A DNA stretch of 64,000 bases from Methanobacterium sp. (GCA_018263005.1 JADFDH010000004.1:1-64000); one strand, 5' to 3'; positions 17,806-27,575 are shown, counted from the stretch's first letter. Notes: generated by a model from the letters alone, not told the origin. A program made the numbers and translations.

Positions 17806-18339
17806 ATGATTGAAATACGCTTTCATGGACGTGGAGGACAGGGTGCCGTTACAGCTGCTGAAATATTAGCAAAATCAGCATTTAAAGACGGTAAATACTG
17901 TCAAGCATTTCCTTTCTTCGGTCCTGAACGAAAAGGAGCTCCGGTTATGGCTTTCACACGAATAGCTGATGATCCCATAAGAAGGAGATATCAAGTTTAT
18001 AACCCTGATTATGTAATTGTTTTAGATGAAACAATATTAGAAGCTGTAGATGTATTATCTGGGCTTAAAGAAAAGGGTAAAGTCTTAATTAATTCAAAGA
18101 ATGAAATTGATTTCAATAAAAATATAGAATCTTATAATATAGATGCTACCGGAATTGCCCTGGACATACTGGGTGTGCCCATAGTAAATACGGTTATGCT
18201 GGGAGCATTTGCCGGTGCAACCAATGTGGTTACAGCGGATTCTATTATAAATACCACTAAGGAAACTTTTCCCGGTAAAATAGGTGAAAAGAACGCGAAA
18301 GCCGTCCAAGTTGCATACGAAAAAATAAAATATAGGTGA
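17806..18339 (+). CDS. porC: Pyruvate:ferredoxin oxidoreductase, gamma subunit
   Basis: 177 residues. It opens with [21 protein letters not shown], the signature of the gamma domain of 2-oxoacid:ferredoxin oxidoreductases. It is part of the four-subunit cytosolic enzyme that in hydrogenotrophic methanogens mostly runs as pyruvate synthase (acetyl-CoA + CO2 + reduced ferredoxin). It is first in porCDABEF and is preceded by GGAGGT. The pyruvate-type order gamma-delta-alpha-beta and the downstream PorE/PorF ferredoxins support pyruvate rather than 2-oxoglutarate or VOR substrates. Confidence 0.93.
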
Positions 18340-18343
18340 TTTC

Positions 18344-18586
18344 ATGACATCCATAGGAGCTACTGTTAAAGAACCTGGAAGCAGCAAAAATTACAAAACA
18401 GGTAGCTGGAGAACATTTAAACCCATTTTAGACAAAGAAAAATGTATAGATTGTGAAAACTGTATTCTTTTTTGTCCAGAAGGCTGCATAAATAAAGATT
18501 ATGACATAGATTATGATTACTGCAAAGGCTGCGGGATTTGTGCTGAAGAATGCCCGGTAAAAGCTATTAAAATGGAGAGGGAATAA
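18344..18586 (+). CDS. porD: Pyruvate:ferredoxin oxidoreductase, delta (ferredoxin-like) subunit
   Basis: 80 residues with two 4Fe-4S motifs, CIDCENCILFCPEGC and CKGCGICAEECPVK, which carry electrons between the TPP-containing subunit and ferredoxin. It starts four bases after porC and abuts porA (the porA ATG is at 18587). The N-terminal ~30 residues are the usual extension of PorD. Confidence 0.93.
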   Translation: MTSIGATVKEPGSSKNYKTGSWRTFKPILDKEKCIDCENCILFCPEGCINKDYDIDYDYCKGCGICAEECPVKAIKMERE

Positions 18587-19738
18587 ATGATCAAAGTTAT
18601 CTCTGCAAACAGAGCATTGGCCGAAGCGGTTAGACTAGCTAGACCACAAGTTATTCCAGTTTATCCCATAACTCCCCAAACCTCCATCTCAGAATACTTG
18701 GCCTCATTTGTGGCAGACGGAGATCTAAAAGCAGAATATATAAGAGTTGAATCCGAACATAGCGCCATAAGTGCCGCAGTAGGTGCATCAGGAACCGGAG
18801 TAAGAACATTTACAGCCACCTCTTCACAAGGTCTGGCTTTAATGCATGAAATATTATTTGCCGCAGCAGGATTGAGAAATCCCATAGTGATGGGTAACGC
18901 TAATAGAGCATTATCCGCCCCATTAAGTATTTGGAACGACCAACAAGATTCAATCTCCCAGAGAGATAGTGGATGGATGCAATTTTTTGCTGAAAACGCT
19001 CAAGAAGCACTTGATTTTGTTATTCAGGCCTATAAAATTTCTGAAAACAAAGATGTACTGCTCCCCAGTATGATCTGTATAGATGGTTTTATATTGACCC
19101 ACACTGTGGAGCCGGTGAATATACCTGATCAGGAGGATGTTGATAATTTCTTACCGACTTATCAACCAAAACATGCTTATCTGGATCCAAAGGACCCCAT
19201 GTCCCTGGGAACCTTCACCGACCCTGATTATTACATGGAAGCTAGATATGATATGGAAGTAGCTATGGAAAGGGCTAAAGAAGTTATAAGAACGGTTAAT
19301 AAAGAATTTGAAGAGGTTTTCGGCAGGAAATATGATTTGGTTGAAAACTACCGATGCGAAGATGCTGAAATTATTTTAGTTGCCATGGGATCTATATGTG
19401 GTACTATCAAAGCTGTTATAGACGATCTTAGAGAAAAAGGCGAAAAAGTAGGACTCTTGAAGGTAATAGCCTTCCGACCATTCCCCCAAGAGGACATATA
19501 TCAAGCAGTGAAAAATGCACATAGAATTGCTGTTTTAGATAAAAACATATCCTTCAGTATTGGAGGTGTTTTATACAACGAAATAAAAGCAAAAATAGAT
19601 GTAGATGCATCCAGTTTCATTTTAGGATTGGGAGGACGTGATGTTTCTCCAGAAGATATAATTAACATTATTAAGCAAACCAGAAATCCAACCGAACCTG
19701 ATGTGATTACGTGGGTCGGACTTAAGGAGGAGGAATAA
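18587..19738 (+). CDS. porA: Pyruvate:ferredoxin oxidoreductase, alpha subunit
   Basis: 383 residues, with the pyrimidine-binding domain of TPP enzymes. Typical segments are PVYPITPQTSISEYLA (about 25-40), ESEHSAISAAVGASGTG (about 56-72) and TATSSQGLALMHEILF. It directly follows porD without a spacer. Length and order agree with the methanobacterial enzyme. Confidence 0.94.
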   Translation: MIKVISANRALAEAVRLARPQVIPVYPITPQTSISEYLASFVADGDLKAEYIRVESEHSAISAAVGASGTGVRTFTATSSQGLALMHEILFAAAGLRNPIVMGNANRALSAPLSIWNDQQDSISQRDSGWMQFFAENAQEALDFVIQAYKISENKDVLLPSMICIDGFILTHTVEPVNIPDQEDVDNFLPTYQPKHAYLDPKDPMSLGTFTDPDYYMEARYDMEVAMERAKEVIRTVNKEFEEVFGRKYDLVENYRCEDAEIILVAMGSICGTIKAVIDDLREKGEKVGLLKVIAFRPFPQEDIYQAVKNAHRIAVLDKNISFSIGGVLYNEIKAKIDVDASSFILGLGGRDVSPEDIINIIKQTRNPTEPDVITWVGLKEEE

Positions 19739-19740
19739 TT

Positions 19741-20607
19741 ATGGAAATACCTGAAGAAGAATTTCTAGCACCAGGACATAGAGCTTGCGCTGGATGCGGT
19801 GCCACCATAGGTGTTAGATTAGCACTTAAGATGCTGGGAGAAAACACCGTAGCCGTATCTGCAACCGGTTGCCTGGAAGTTATAACTACCCCTTACCCAG
19901 AAACTGCTTGGAAGATACCCTGGATACACGTTGCCTTCGAAAACGCGGCTGCCGTAGCATCAGGAGTTGAAAGGGCCCTAAAATCACAGGGTAAAAGTGA
20001 TGTTAACGTTGTAGCCTTTGCAGGAGACGGTGGAACCGCAGATATAGGATTACAAGCCTTATCAGGGGCTATGGAAAGAGGACATAATATAATCTACATA
20101 TGTTATGATAACGAAGCATATATGAATACCGGAGTTCAAAGAAGTGGAGCTACCCCTTATGGTGCATCAACCACCACTTCTCCCCATGGAAAAGAAAGTT
20201 TTGGTGAAGATAAACCTAAAAAGAACATACCCATGATCATGGCCGCCCATGGAGTACCCTATGTAGCTACTGCATCAATCTCCTACCCAGAAGATTTCAT
20301 GAACAAAGTTAAAAAGGCAAAAGAGACAGACGGACCAGCCTACATACACCTTCACCAGCCCTGCACCACAGGATGGGGTTACGATCCCTCCAAAACCATA
20401 GAATTAGGTAGATTAGCTGTGGAAACTGGATCATGGATATTATATGAGATCGTAGATGGTGAATTTAAAGTTACTTACCGACCAATGCAGCGAAAACCAG
20501 TGAATGTCTATCTAGAATCCCAGAAAAGATTTAAACACTTGGCAGATGAAGAAAAAGAAAGGATTCAAAATTATGTGGATCAGATCTGTGCTGAACTCAA
20601 GATTTAA
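19741..20607 (+). CDS. porB: Pyruvate:ferredoxin oxidoreductase, beta subunit (TPP-binding)
   Basis: 288 residues. It has the CAGCGATIG cysteine pair near the N-terminus and the TPP/Mg motif AGDGGTADIGLQAL...YDNEAYMNTG (about 97-133). Contacts to the TPP pyrophosphate and a 4Fe-4S cluster lie in this subunit. It starts two bases after porA with GGAGGAGG upstream. Confidence 0.94.
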   Translation: MEIPEEEFLAPGHRACAGCGATIGVRLALKMLGENTVAVSATGCLEVITTPYPETAWKIPWIHVAFENAAAVASGVERALKSQGKSDVNVVAFAGDGGTADIGLQALSGAMERGHNIIYICYDNEAYMNTGVQRSGATPYGASTTTSPHGKESFGEDKPKKNIPMIMAAHGVPYVATASISYPEDFMNKVKKAKETDGPAYIHLHQPCTTGWGYDPSKTIELGRLAVETGSWILYEIVDGEFKVTYRPMQRKPVNVYLESQKRFKHLADEEKERIQNYVDQICAELKI

Positions 20608-20620
20608 GGGGGCATAAATT

Positions 20621-21121
20621 TTGGATAAGATACTTACTCAACCAGAACTCTGTGATGGCTGTCTGGATTGTGAAGATGCCTGCGCCCGAATTTACGGCGC
20701 TTCCCGAATAATGATCAGGGAAGTGGAAGGATCATTCTACCCCATTATCTGCCAGCACTGCGAAGACGCTCCCTGCAAGATAATATGTCCCACAGAAGCA
20801 ATAACCGAAGAGGGGATAAATGAAGATAAATGTATTGGCTGTGGACTGTGTATGATGGTCTGCCCCTTTGGTTCTGTAGTTATTCATGATAAAAAAGCAC
20901 AAAGATGTGATCAATGCCCTGATCAGGACACACCAGCCTGTATCAAGGCCTGTTCCAAAAGAGCCATATCACTGGTGGATACTGAAAAACTTAAAATGGA
21001 AAAACAAAAACAGTACCTGGATAAACTTTCCGGAGTAGGTAAAAAGAAAAAACAAAGCCAGTTCGTGAATATCTTAACCACCAACACACGGGCAAAAAAA
21101 TCATTAAATAAGGGGGACTAA
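20621..21121 (+). CDS. porE: PorE, polyferredoxin-type 4Fe-4S protein
   Basis: 166 residues starting at TTG 20621, chosen because AAGGGGGC lies seven bases upstream. It has four cysteine groups: CDGCLDCEDAC, CQHCEDAPCKIIC, CIGCGLCMMVCPFG and CDQCPDQ...CIKAC. The family accompanies por operons of methanogens and is thought to link the oxidoreductase to an electron donor. The last ~40 residues are basic. Confidence 0.9.
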   Translation: MDKILTQPELCDGCLDCEDACARIYGASRIMIREVEGSFYPIICQHCEDAPCKIICPTEAITEEGINEDKCIGCGLCMMVCPFGSVVIHDKKAQRCDQCPDQDTPACIKACSKRAISLVDTEKLKMEKQKQYLDKLSGVGKKKKQSQFVNILTTNTRAKKSLNKGD

Positions 21122-21122
21122 C

Positions 21123-21554
21123 ATGAAAGAGCTTATATCAATTCCAGAACTTTGTGAAGAATGCTCTAAATGTGAGAGAAACTGTCCTCAAAATGCTATA
21201 CGTGTGGTCAATGGAGTACCCATATTCTGTCTGCATTGCTCACCAGACAGAGCCCCTTGTCTTAAGGTTTGCCCAGAAGGTGCTATAGAGGAGATAGATG
21301 GAGCTATCATAGTAGATGAGGACCGCTGTATTGGCTGTGGTCTTTGCCGAGATGCCTGCCCTATTGGTGCTATTAATATTAATGAATCGGGTGTTGCTAA
21401 GAAATGTGACCTATGCATAGACCAGGAAGAACCAATCTGTGTATTAAGCTGCCCTACTAATGCCCTTAAAATGGATTCTAAGGACTTATTATATGATAAA
21501 AGGGATAAGTTAGCTAAAGAACTGGAAAAAATAAAGATGATAATGAAATACTGA
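21123..21554 (+). CDS. porF: PorF, 4Fe-4S dicluster protein
   Basis: 143 residues with the same four-group cysteine pattern as PorE (CEECSKCERNC, CLHCSPDRAPCLKVC, CIGCGLCRDACPIG, CDLC...CVLSC), so the two genes are diverged duplicates. It is last in the operon, one base after the porE stop, with GGGGGA upstream. Confidence 0.9.
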   Translation: MKELISIPELCEECSKCERNCPQNAIRVVNGVPIFCLHCSPDRAPCLKVCPEGAIEEIDGAIIVDEDRCIGCGLCRDACPIGAININESGVAKKCDLCIDQEEPICVLSCPTNALKMDSKDLLYDKRDKLAKELEKIKMIMKY

Positions 21555-21582
21555 GACAATATTTCACAGTATTTATTTTTTT
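21546..21582 (+). terminator. Hairpin plus T-run terminator of the por operon
   Basis: AAATACTG (21546-21553) pairs perfectly with CAGTATTT (21567-21574) and is followed by TTTTTTT (21576-21582). The stem overlaps the porF stop codon. It looks like an intrinsic-type terminator. Confidence 0.6.
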
Positions 21583-21626
21583 ATATTTAATTAACTTATT
21601 TTCAATAATTAATAAAAAGACCAACT

Positions 21627-22466
21627 ATGATCACCCAGGAACAAATTAAAGAGACTATTTGTAAATTATACAAGGAAGCAGTTATAAGATTACCATCTGA
21701 TGTCAAAAAAGCCCTAGAAAATGCCTATAGTAAAGAAAAGAGTGATATTGGTAAGTTAAATTTGGAGGCTATCCTGGAGAATATAGAAGCAGCCAATGAA
21801 ATGGGAATTCCCATGTGTCAGGATACGGGTCTTCCCATCGTTTTTGTAAAGCTGGGTAATGTGGAAGTGGAGAACCTGTATGAAGGTATTCGGAAAGGTG
21901 TAGAGCGAGCTACAAATACCATACCCTTACGACCCAATGTAGTGGATCCGTTAAGTAGAATAAACACTGGTAACAATGTTGGTTTAGGTATCCCTCAGGT
22001 AGATATCCAGCTAATCGAAGAAGATCACTTAGAACTCACTGTTTTTCCTAAGGGTTTCGGATCAGAAAATAATAACGCTCTGAAAATGGGACTGCCTGGT
22101 GATGGTATAGAAGGTATTAAAGACTTCGTTCTGAATACGGTTATTAAAGCTGGTGGTAAGCCCTGTCCACCTATTGTGGTGGGAGTGGGTATTGGTGGCT
22201 CCTCTGATCTGGTTATGAAACTTGCTAAGAAAGCCCTGTTAAGAGAAGTTGGTGTATTACATCCAGAGGAAAGAATTGCCATGCTGGAGAAAGAGATATT
22301 AGAACAGATTAACGCAACTGGAATAGGACCTATGGGACTGGGTGGAAATACAACTGCATTAGATGTTAAAATAGAATATGCAGATACACATACCGCTGGA
22401 TTACCTGTTGGAGTATGTATTCAGTGCTGGGCTGATAGACATGCCAGTTCAATAATTAGACCATGA
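21627..22466 (+). CDS. Fumarate hydratase class I, alpha subunit (TtdA/FumA N-terminal type)
   Basis: 279 residues, complete for the stand-alone alpha subunit of iron-sulfur fumarases. Typical motifs are MCQDTGLPIVFVKLG (about 58-72), RPNVVDPLSR and PVGVCIQCWADRHAS at the end, which carry cluster ligands. With its beta subunit (not in the window) it interconverts fumarate and malate in the incomplete reductive TCA branch. It is separated from por by the terminator. A tartrate dehydratase role is less likely in a methanogen. Confidence 0.9.
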   Translation: MITQEQIKETICKLYKEAVIRLPSDVKKALENAYSKEKSDIGKLNLEAILENIEAANEMGIPMCQDTGLPIVFVKLGNVEVENLYEGIRKGVERATNTIPLRPNVVDPLSRINTGNNVGLGIPQVDIQLIEEDHLELTVFPKGFGSENNNALKMGLPGDGIEGIKDFVLNTVIKAGGKPCPPIVVGVGIGGSSDLVMKLAKKALLREVGVLHPEERIAMLEKEILEQINATGIGPMGLGGNTTALDVKIEYADTHTAGLPVGVCIQCWADRHASSIIRP

Positions 22467-22533
22467 TTTAAAATAAATATCATAAAAATTTTTTTAAATA
22501 AATCCAGAATATCCTTTTTTAAATTAAAAATTA

Positions 22534-23121
22534 TTAATCCTTATTTTCTATATCCTCTATCATCCTTCCAGTTAAGACAGATTCCGGTCTTTCCTGTAGG
22601 ATATCATTTTTATCAGCATATTCATCCTTCATCTTTAAAAATAGCCAGAATTTTCTCCCTTCTCTTCCTGTCCGGATCAGTGCATAAGCCCCTCGCAGTT
22701 TTTCACCTTCTAGAAATATCTCTAAATGTCCTTTTTCAATTGATTCCGGGAGTGATGTTTCCTTGCCTTCTTTTATATTTAAATTATAGTAAGACCCAGC
22801 ATCCCAGACTATCACCGTGCCTGCTCCATAATTACCGGGGGGAATTATCCCCTCAAAGTCTATATAATCAATGGGATGGTCTTCTGTGGGAATGGCCAGT
22901 CTTTTCTGACTGATATCAGTGGAAGGTCCTTTGGGTACGGCCCATGATTTTAAAACTCCACCAACTTCTATCCTGAAATCATAATGCAATCTGCTGGCAT
23001 TATGTTTTTGAATTACGAATTTTGGCTTATCTGGTGATGCTTTGGTATTGGTAAATGGTTCAGGTGTATCTATGAAATTTCTCTTTTCCTTATATTTTTT
23101 AAGAGCATCTTCTTCTACCAT
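22534..23121 (-). CDS. Stand-alone LigD-type DNA 3'-phosphoesterase domain protein
   Basis: 195 residues matching the phosphoesterase (PE) domain of bacterial LigD, which trims 3'-phosphates and ribonucleotides at DNA ends. Hallmarks are FVIQKHNASRLHYDFRIE (about 34-51, with the His/Asp metal ligands), LKSWAVPKGP, DYIDFEGIIPPGNYGAGTV and the late FWLFLK. Ligase and polymerase domains are absent, as in other archaeal PE proteins. No repair partner gene adjoins it. Confidence 0.88.
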   Translation of the reverse strand: MVEEDALKKYKEKRNFIDTPEPFTNTKASPDKPKFVIQKHNASRLHYDFRIEVGGVLKSWAVPKGPSTDISQKRLAIPTEDHPIDYIDFEGIIPPGNYGAGTVIVWDAGSYYNLNIKEGKETSLPESIEKGHLEIFLEGEKLRGAYALIRTGREGRKFWLFLKMKDEYADKNDILQERPESVLTGRMIEDIENKD

Positions 23122-23219
23122 GATGATATATATGTGATTTATTTTGAAAAAAGTTTATTGATTTAATAAATTCAGAAATAAATAACTTATAAATTAAAAA
23201 AAAAGAATATAAAACCTGT

Positions 23220-23879
23220 TTAGGGTTTTTCACAGGTTATCATGAAGATGGTTCGATCACCAATACTTTCCGCCCGGTCAGCTATCCTTTCCAGGAAACG
23301 AGCTACAAAGAGTAGGTAAATCATGTAGTATATGGCGTCTTTCTCCTCGAACATACTATCTGTGATGTCCTTTAGAGCAGTGTCAAATAAATCATCTACT
23401 TTATCATCATCACGGTGCAGTCCTCGGGCAATACCCATATCCTGATTGGTGAATGCGGATATACTCTTACTGATCATGCTTTCTACAATGTCGGCCATAT
23501 GCTGAATATCATTCATAGGTTTTTCAGGAATATCTTCATCCTTAATATGCCTAGACACTTCTGCTATGTTGGATGCCAGTCCCCCCATCCTTTGAAAATG
23601 ACTTCCAACCTTCAGTGATGCCTCGATGAATCTTAAATCACTAGCTACTGGTTGTTCGGCGGCTATGATGCTCATGGTCTTATGTTCCAGATCAAAATTC
23701 ATTTTTTGGATTTTTTCACTGGCTTCAATAACCTCCTTCACCAGATCCTCATCATAATCAAAGAACGTCTTTAAAGCCTTTCTATACGCTTTAAGGGTAT
23801 CTATACCCATTTCTTCCACATATTCTCTTAATTGATTCAATCTTTTTCTAAACAATATCCTGGGATATTTTCTCTCCAT
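23220..23879 (-). CDS. phoU: Phosphate-specific transport system accessory protein PhoU
   Basis: 219 residues of all-helical, charged sequence with the two PhoU three-helix repeats, each with an E-xx-D-type metal motif (DDDKVDDLFDTAL and similar). PhoU proteins restrain phosphate uptake and signalling through contact with PstB. It is the last gene of the pst operon, 54 bases after pstB. Confidence 0.9.
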   Translation of the reverse strand: MERKYPRILFRKRLNQLREYVEEMGIDTLKAYRKALKTFFDYDEDLVKEVIEASEKIQKMNFDLEHKTMSIIAAEQPVASDLRFIEASLKVGSHFQRMGGLASNIAEVSRHIKDEDIPEKPMNDIQHMADIVESMISKSISAFTNQDMGIARGLHRDDDKVDDLFDTALKDITDSMFEEKDAIYYMIYLLFVARFLERIADRAESIGDRTIFMITCEKP

Positions 23880-23933
23880 TTTTATACCTCATTATATGAA
23901 GTTGATAATATTAATTAGATTCTTAATGTTCTT

Positions 23934-24689
23934 TTAACCGAATCTACCGGTTATATAATCCTCAGTTCTCTTATCACAGGGTTCTATGAATATTTTATCA
24001 GTTGGTCCGCTTTCTATTATCTCCCCATGTAAGAAAAATGCCGTGTGTTTGGATACACGGGTTGCTTGTTGCATATTATGAGTCACGATTATGATGGTAT
24101 AATCTTTCTTCAGCCTATGTATTAAATCCTCTATTTTAGTGGTGGATATGGGATCTAAAGCTGAACAAGGCTCATCCATTAATATTACCTCTGGTTCAAC
24201 TGCAATGGTTCTGGCGATGCATAATCTCTGTTGCTGTCCTCCGGAAAGACCCATGGCTGATTTATCAAGCTTTTCTTTGACTTCATCCCATAGTGCGGCT
24301 GCTTTTAAACTTTCCTCCACCTTTTCATTCAATACATCTTTATCTGACTCGCCATGCACCTTCAAACCATAAGCTACATTGTCGAAAACGGATTTAGGGA
24401 AAGGATTCGGTTTCTGAAATACCATTCCCACCCTCTTACGGAGCTCCACCACATCTACTTTAGGATCATAGATATCCTCTCTATCCAGTAGAACTGTACC
24501 ATCCATCTTAAACGTGTCTATAAGATCATTCATCCGGTTAAGGGTGCGTATGAACGTGGATTTACCACATCCTGAAGGCCCGATAAGGGCAGTTACCATG
24601 TTCTTTCGTATTTTAAGACTTACATCTTTTAATATGTGTAATTCGTCAAAGTAAACGTTTAAATCTTCAACTTCTATTCTGTAATCCAT
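23934..24689 (-). CDS. pstB: Phosphate ABC transporter ATP-binding protein PstB
   Basis: 251 residues. Walker A GPSGCGKST (about 37-45), signature LSGGQQQRLCIAR, Walker B VILMDEPCSALDP and switch His ITHNMQ are all intact. The sequence is close to PstB throughout (NRMNDLI, VFQKPNPFPKS). It energises PstCA for high-affinity phosphate import. It starts three bases after pstA. Confidence 0.95.
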   Translation of the reverse strand: MDYRIEVEDLNVYFDELHILKDVSLKIRKNMVTALIGPSGCGKSTFIRTLNRMNDLIDTFKMDGTVLLDREDIYDPKVDVVELRKRVGMVFQKPNPFPKSVFDNVAYGLKVHGESDKDVLNEKVEESLKAAALWDEVKEKLDKSAMGLSGGQQQRLCIARTIAVEPEVILMDEPCSALDPISTTKIEDLIHRLKKDYTIIIVTHNMQQATRVSKHTAFFLHGEIIESGPTDKIFIEPCDKRTEDYITGRFG

Positions 24690-24692
24690 TTA

Positions 24693-25541
24693 TTATCGCC
24701 CCATCATCTTCTTGGTGTATCTATCTACTAGAGTATTGGTTACTACAGTTATTATCAAAATTATGATGACTAAAACTGCTGCCGTTCCATAGGCATTATC
24801 CAATGAAATACCCTCCGTAGCTAATATGTAAAGGTGTAATGGAAGAGGTCTTGCTGGATCCATTAAGGATATGGGAATGGCTAAAGCCGCCCCTACCGTA
24901 TATAGGATGGCTGCTGCTTCAGCTATTGCCCTACCCATACCCAGTATTATCCCCGTGGTTATTCCGGGCATCGCTGCAGGCACTATAACCTGATAAACTG
25001 TCTGCCATTTGGTAGCTCCCAATGCAAGGCTTCCCTCACTATATGATTTGTTAACTGACTCAACTGAAACCTCTGATGCTGCTAATATTGTAGGTAATGC
25101 CATTAAAGCAAGAGTAAGGCCACCAGACAATACACTCCATCCCATATCCAGATAGATCACAAAGAATGCCAGACCAAATAATCCGAAAATTATAGAGGGA
25201 ATAGAGGAAAGGGTTTCTGCTCCGAACCTGATGGCTGCCACTAATCTGCCTTCACCAGCATATTCCGCTAGATAAACCGCAGCCCCTACACCGAGAGGAG
25301 TGGCTACTAATAAAGCTATTAAGGTAACATACGCCGTGGAAATTATCATGGGAAATATTCCGCCAGCTTTACCAGAGTCTATGGGGTCTGAAAATAGAAA
25401 CTCCAGATTAATTACTGGTAAACCTTTTAAGATTATATAACCGATTATTATCAACAATATGAATATGGTTATTAAACCTGATATCCAGAAAATAGATTTC
25501 ATAATCTTCTGAGATATTTTTGGGGATAATATACGGTACAT
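24693..25541 (-). CDS. pstA: Phosphate ABC transporter permease PstA
   Basis: 282 residues with six predicted membrane helices and the EAA-like loop (GALALGATKWQTVYQVIVPAA pattern, about 172-192) that docks on PstB. It lies between pstC and pstB in the usual order. The N-terminus MYRILSPKISQKIMK is short and positively charged, so the N-terminus should be cytosolic. Confidence 0.93.
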   Translation of the reverse strand: MYRILSPKISQKIMKSIFWISGLITIFILLIIIGYIILKGLPVINLEFLFSDPIDSGKAGGIFPMIISTAYVTLIALLVATPLGVGAAVYLAEYAGEGRLVAAIRFGAETLSSIPSIIFGLFGLAFFVIYLDMGWSVLSGGLTLALMALPTILAASEVSVESVNKSYSEGSLALGATKWQTVYQVIVPAAMPGITTGIILGMGRAIAEAAAILYTVGAALAIPISLMDPARPLPLHLYILATEGISLDNAYGTAAVLVIIILIITVVTNTLVDRYTKKMMGR

Positions 25542-25620
25542 CTTCAGATCCTCCGGTTATAATCGTTTATTTCAAGATAAATAGAATAAATAACATTCAA
25601 ACTCTCATTAAAAGATTTTC

Positions 25621-26496
25621 TCATAAATATCCTCCCCCTACAGTAACCTTCTTTTTGTAGTGGAAGTAATTTGCAATTACCAGCAAAATGAGTATCATAA
25701 ATATTAAAACTATTCCTGTAGCGAATAATGCATTATAATGTGTTCCTGTGGCATAACCCATTTCTATGGCTATGTTAGAAGTTAATGCTCTAACCGGATC
25801 CAAAATGGAAGTAGGTATCTGTACAACATTACCTGCCACCATGATTATGGCTAGAGTTTCTCCAATGGCCCGGCCCATTCCTAAAATTATAGATGTGATA
25901 ACCCCTGGAATTGCCGCAGGAAATATAACATTTTTTATGGTTTGCCAATGGGTAGCTCCTAGAGCAAGGGATGCTTCCTTATATTCACCTGGAACGGATT
26001 TTATGGCGTCTTCAGAAACACTAACAATTATAGGTAGTATCATAACGGTTAGTATGATGGATGCGGTTAACATGCTGAAGCCTGTTCCTCCAAACTGCAC
26101 CCTCATGAAGGGTACCAGGATGATCAGTCCAAAAAAACCATAAACCACCGAAGGAATACCGGATAGGGTCTGTAAGGTAGGTCTTAATATTTTTCGCATT
26201 TTACCAGGAGCTATTTCTGCCATGAAAATGGCGCAAAATACACCTAATGGTACTGCCATTAATAAAGACAAACCAGTTATGGCTAATGAACCTATAATCA
26301 TGGGAAAAACTCCGTAAAGACCATTTGAAGGGCTCCAATCCATACCGAATATGAAATTAAAGAATCCAACATTTAAAATAGCAGGATAACCCTCCCAAAA
26401 AATGAATACAATTATCAGTGCAATTATTATTACAGATGAAATAGCTGTTAAAAACAGTCCCTTTTCAATTAGAAATTCATCAGTTTCTCTTGACAT
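25621..26496 (-). CDS. pstC: Phosphate ABC transporter permease PstC
   Basis: 291 residues, six membrane helices and an EAA loop (KEASLALGATHWQTIKNVIFPAA). It pairs with PstA to form the channel. It begins 80 bases downstream of the second PstS gene with AGAGG upstream of ATG 26496. The gene is normal in length and all expected helices are present. Confidence 0.93.
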   Translation of the reverse strand: MSRETDEFLIEKGLFLTAISSVIIIALIIVFIFWEGYPAILNVGFFNFIFGMDWSPSNGLYGVFPMIIGSLAITGLSLLMAVPLGVFCAIFMAEIAPGKMRKILRPTLQTLSGIPSVVYGFFGLIILVPFMRVQFGGTGFSMLTASIILTVMILPIIVSVSEDAIKSVPGEYKEASLALGATHWQTIKNVIFPAAIPGVITSIILGMGRAIGETLAIIMVAGNVVQIPTSILDPVRALTSNIAIEMGYATGTHYNALFATGIVLIFMILILLVIANYFHYKKKVTVGGGYL

Positions 26497-26576
26497 AAAC
26501 TAGCCTCTGAAATGGATTGTATGAGTTTATATAATAATAAATTTCATTATTTAGCCGTAATATTACTTTATATTAG

Positions 26577-27380
26577 TCAAGCAGGTATCACTTTTTCGGA
26601 TTTTACAATGGACTGGCCTTCCGGACTTAGACAGAAATTCAGGAAGTCCTCAACTACACCATGCGGGTTTCCTTTTGTTAAAAAAAGGAAAGGATTTTGT
26701 ATAGGGTAAGATCCATTGGAAATGGTTTCCTCATTAGGATACACCCCATCAACCTTTATTGCTTTTAGATTTCCTTTGAAGCTGATTATGGAAATATATC
26801 CAATTGAATTAGGATCTCCATCCACAGCTTGGGCCACTGATTCTGTGGATGTTAAAACCACAGCATCCCCTTTTATTGATGTTTTGCCCATGATAATTTT
26901 CTGGAAAACACTCCTTGTACCTGATCCATCTTCCCTGGTTATAACATTTATTTTTCCGTCTATTCCACCTACTTCTTTCCAGTTGGTGATATTACCGTTA
27001 TAAATATCTCTGATCTGGGATTTGGTTAAGTTTTCAACCGGATTTTCTGGATTAACCACCACGACTATACCATCTTTACCTATTAAATACTTGTTCAAAC
27101 CTTTTGATTCATTGGAATTGGGTTCCTTGGAACTGGTTCCTATATCAATAATTCCTTGGGTAACACTTCTAATGCCCAAACCTGAACCTCCGCCCTGAAC
27201 ATTGATCTTAACATTAGGATGTTTTTTCATGTATGCCTGGGCTAATTCCTCTGCTACAGGCTGCACAGATGTTGAACCTGCTATTTCAATCCTTTCGTAT
27301 TGGTTTTCAGTGGTTAAGGTTAAATAAGCACCGATTATTATGATGATTGCAATAATTGCTAGGATATATTTCGAGCTCAT
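26577..27380 (-). CDS. pstS: Phosphate-binding protein PstS (paralogue 2, operon-proximal)
   Basis: 267 residues. An uncleaved-looking N-terminal hydrophobic helix (about 4-22) without a lipobox Cys probably anchors it in the membrane. It is followed by the phosphate-binding fold with IAGSTSVQPVAEELA, VQGGGSGLGIRSV and ITREDGSGTRSVF, whose Ser/Thr/Arg/Asp residues cradle phosphate. It heads pstCAB-phoU. A second PstS lies just upstream. Confidence 0.93.
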   Translation of the reverse strand: MSSKYILAIIAIIIIIGAYLTLTTENQYERIEIAGSTSVQPVAEELAQAYMKKHPNVKINVQGGGSGLGIRSVTQGIIDIGTSSKEPNSNESKGLNKYLIGKDGIVVVVNPENPVENLTKSQIRDIYNGNITNWKEVGGIDGKINVITREDGSGTRSVFQKIIMGKTSIKGDAVVLTSTESVAQAVDGDPNSIGYISIISFKGNLKAIKVDGVYPNEETISNGSYPIQNPFLFLTKGNPHGVVEDFLNFCLSPEGQSIVKSEKVIPA

Positions 27381-27548
27381 TTTTTATTCACCGTTGAGAA
27401 TAATATTGACTACCAATATTTAAATTTACACGGTGAATGTAATATCACATTTTAAAAATGGCGATTATTAAATTTTTAAACCCCTATACTCCTTTATTTT
27501 TTTAATTTTTATCATTTATTGTTATATAATTGACTTTGTATGGATTAT

Positions 27549-27575
27549 CAGGGGTTAATTTAAAATTAACCCCTG
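27549..27575. repeat. 27-bp perfect palindrome between the two pstS genes
   Basis: CAGGGGTTAATTT-A-AAATTAACCCCTG has 13-bp arms around one base. It follows the first pstS gene (minus strand) by 55 bases. As RNA it would form a very stable hairpin, but no T-run follows on the minus strand. It is therefore more likely an mRNA processing/stability element or a protein-binding site than an intrinsic terminator. Confidence 0.65.

Noticed and set aside
23934..24689. PstB as generic amino-acid ABC ATPase
   Set aside because: Context (pstS, pstC, pstA, phoU) and PstB-specific segments leave little doubt.
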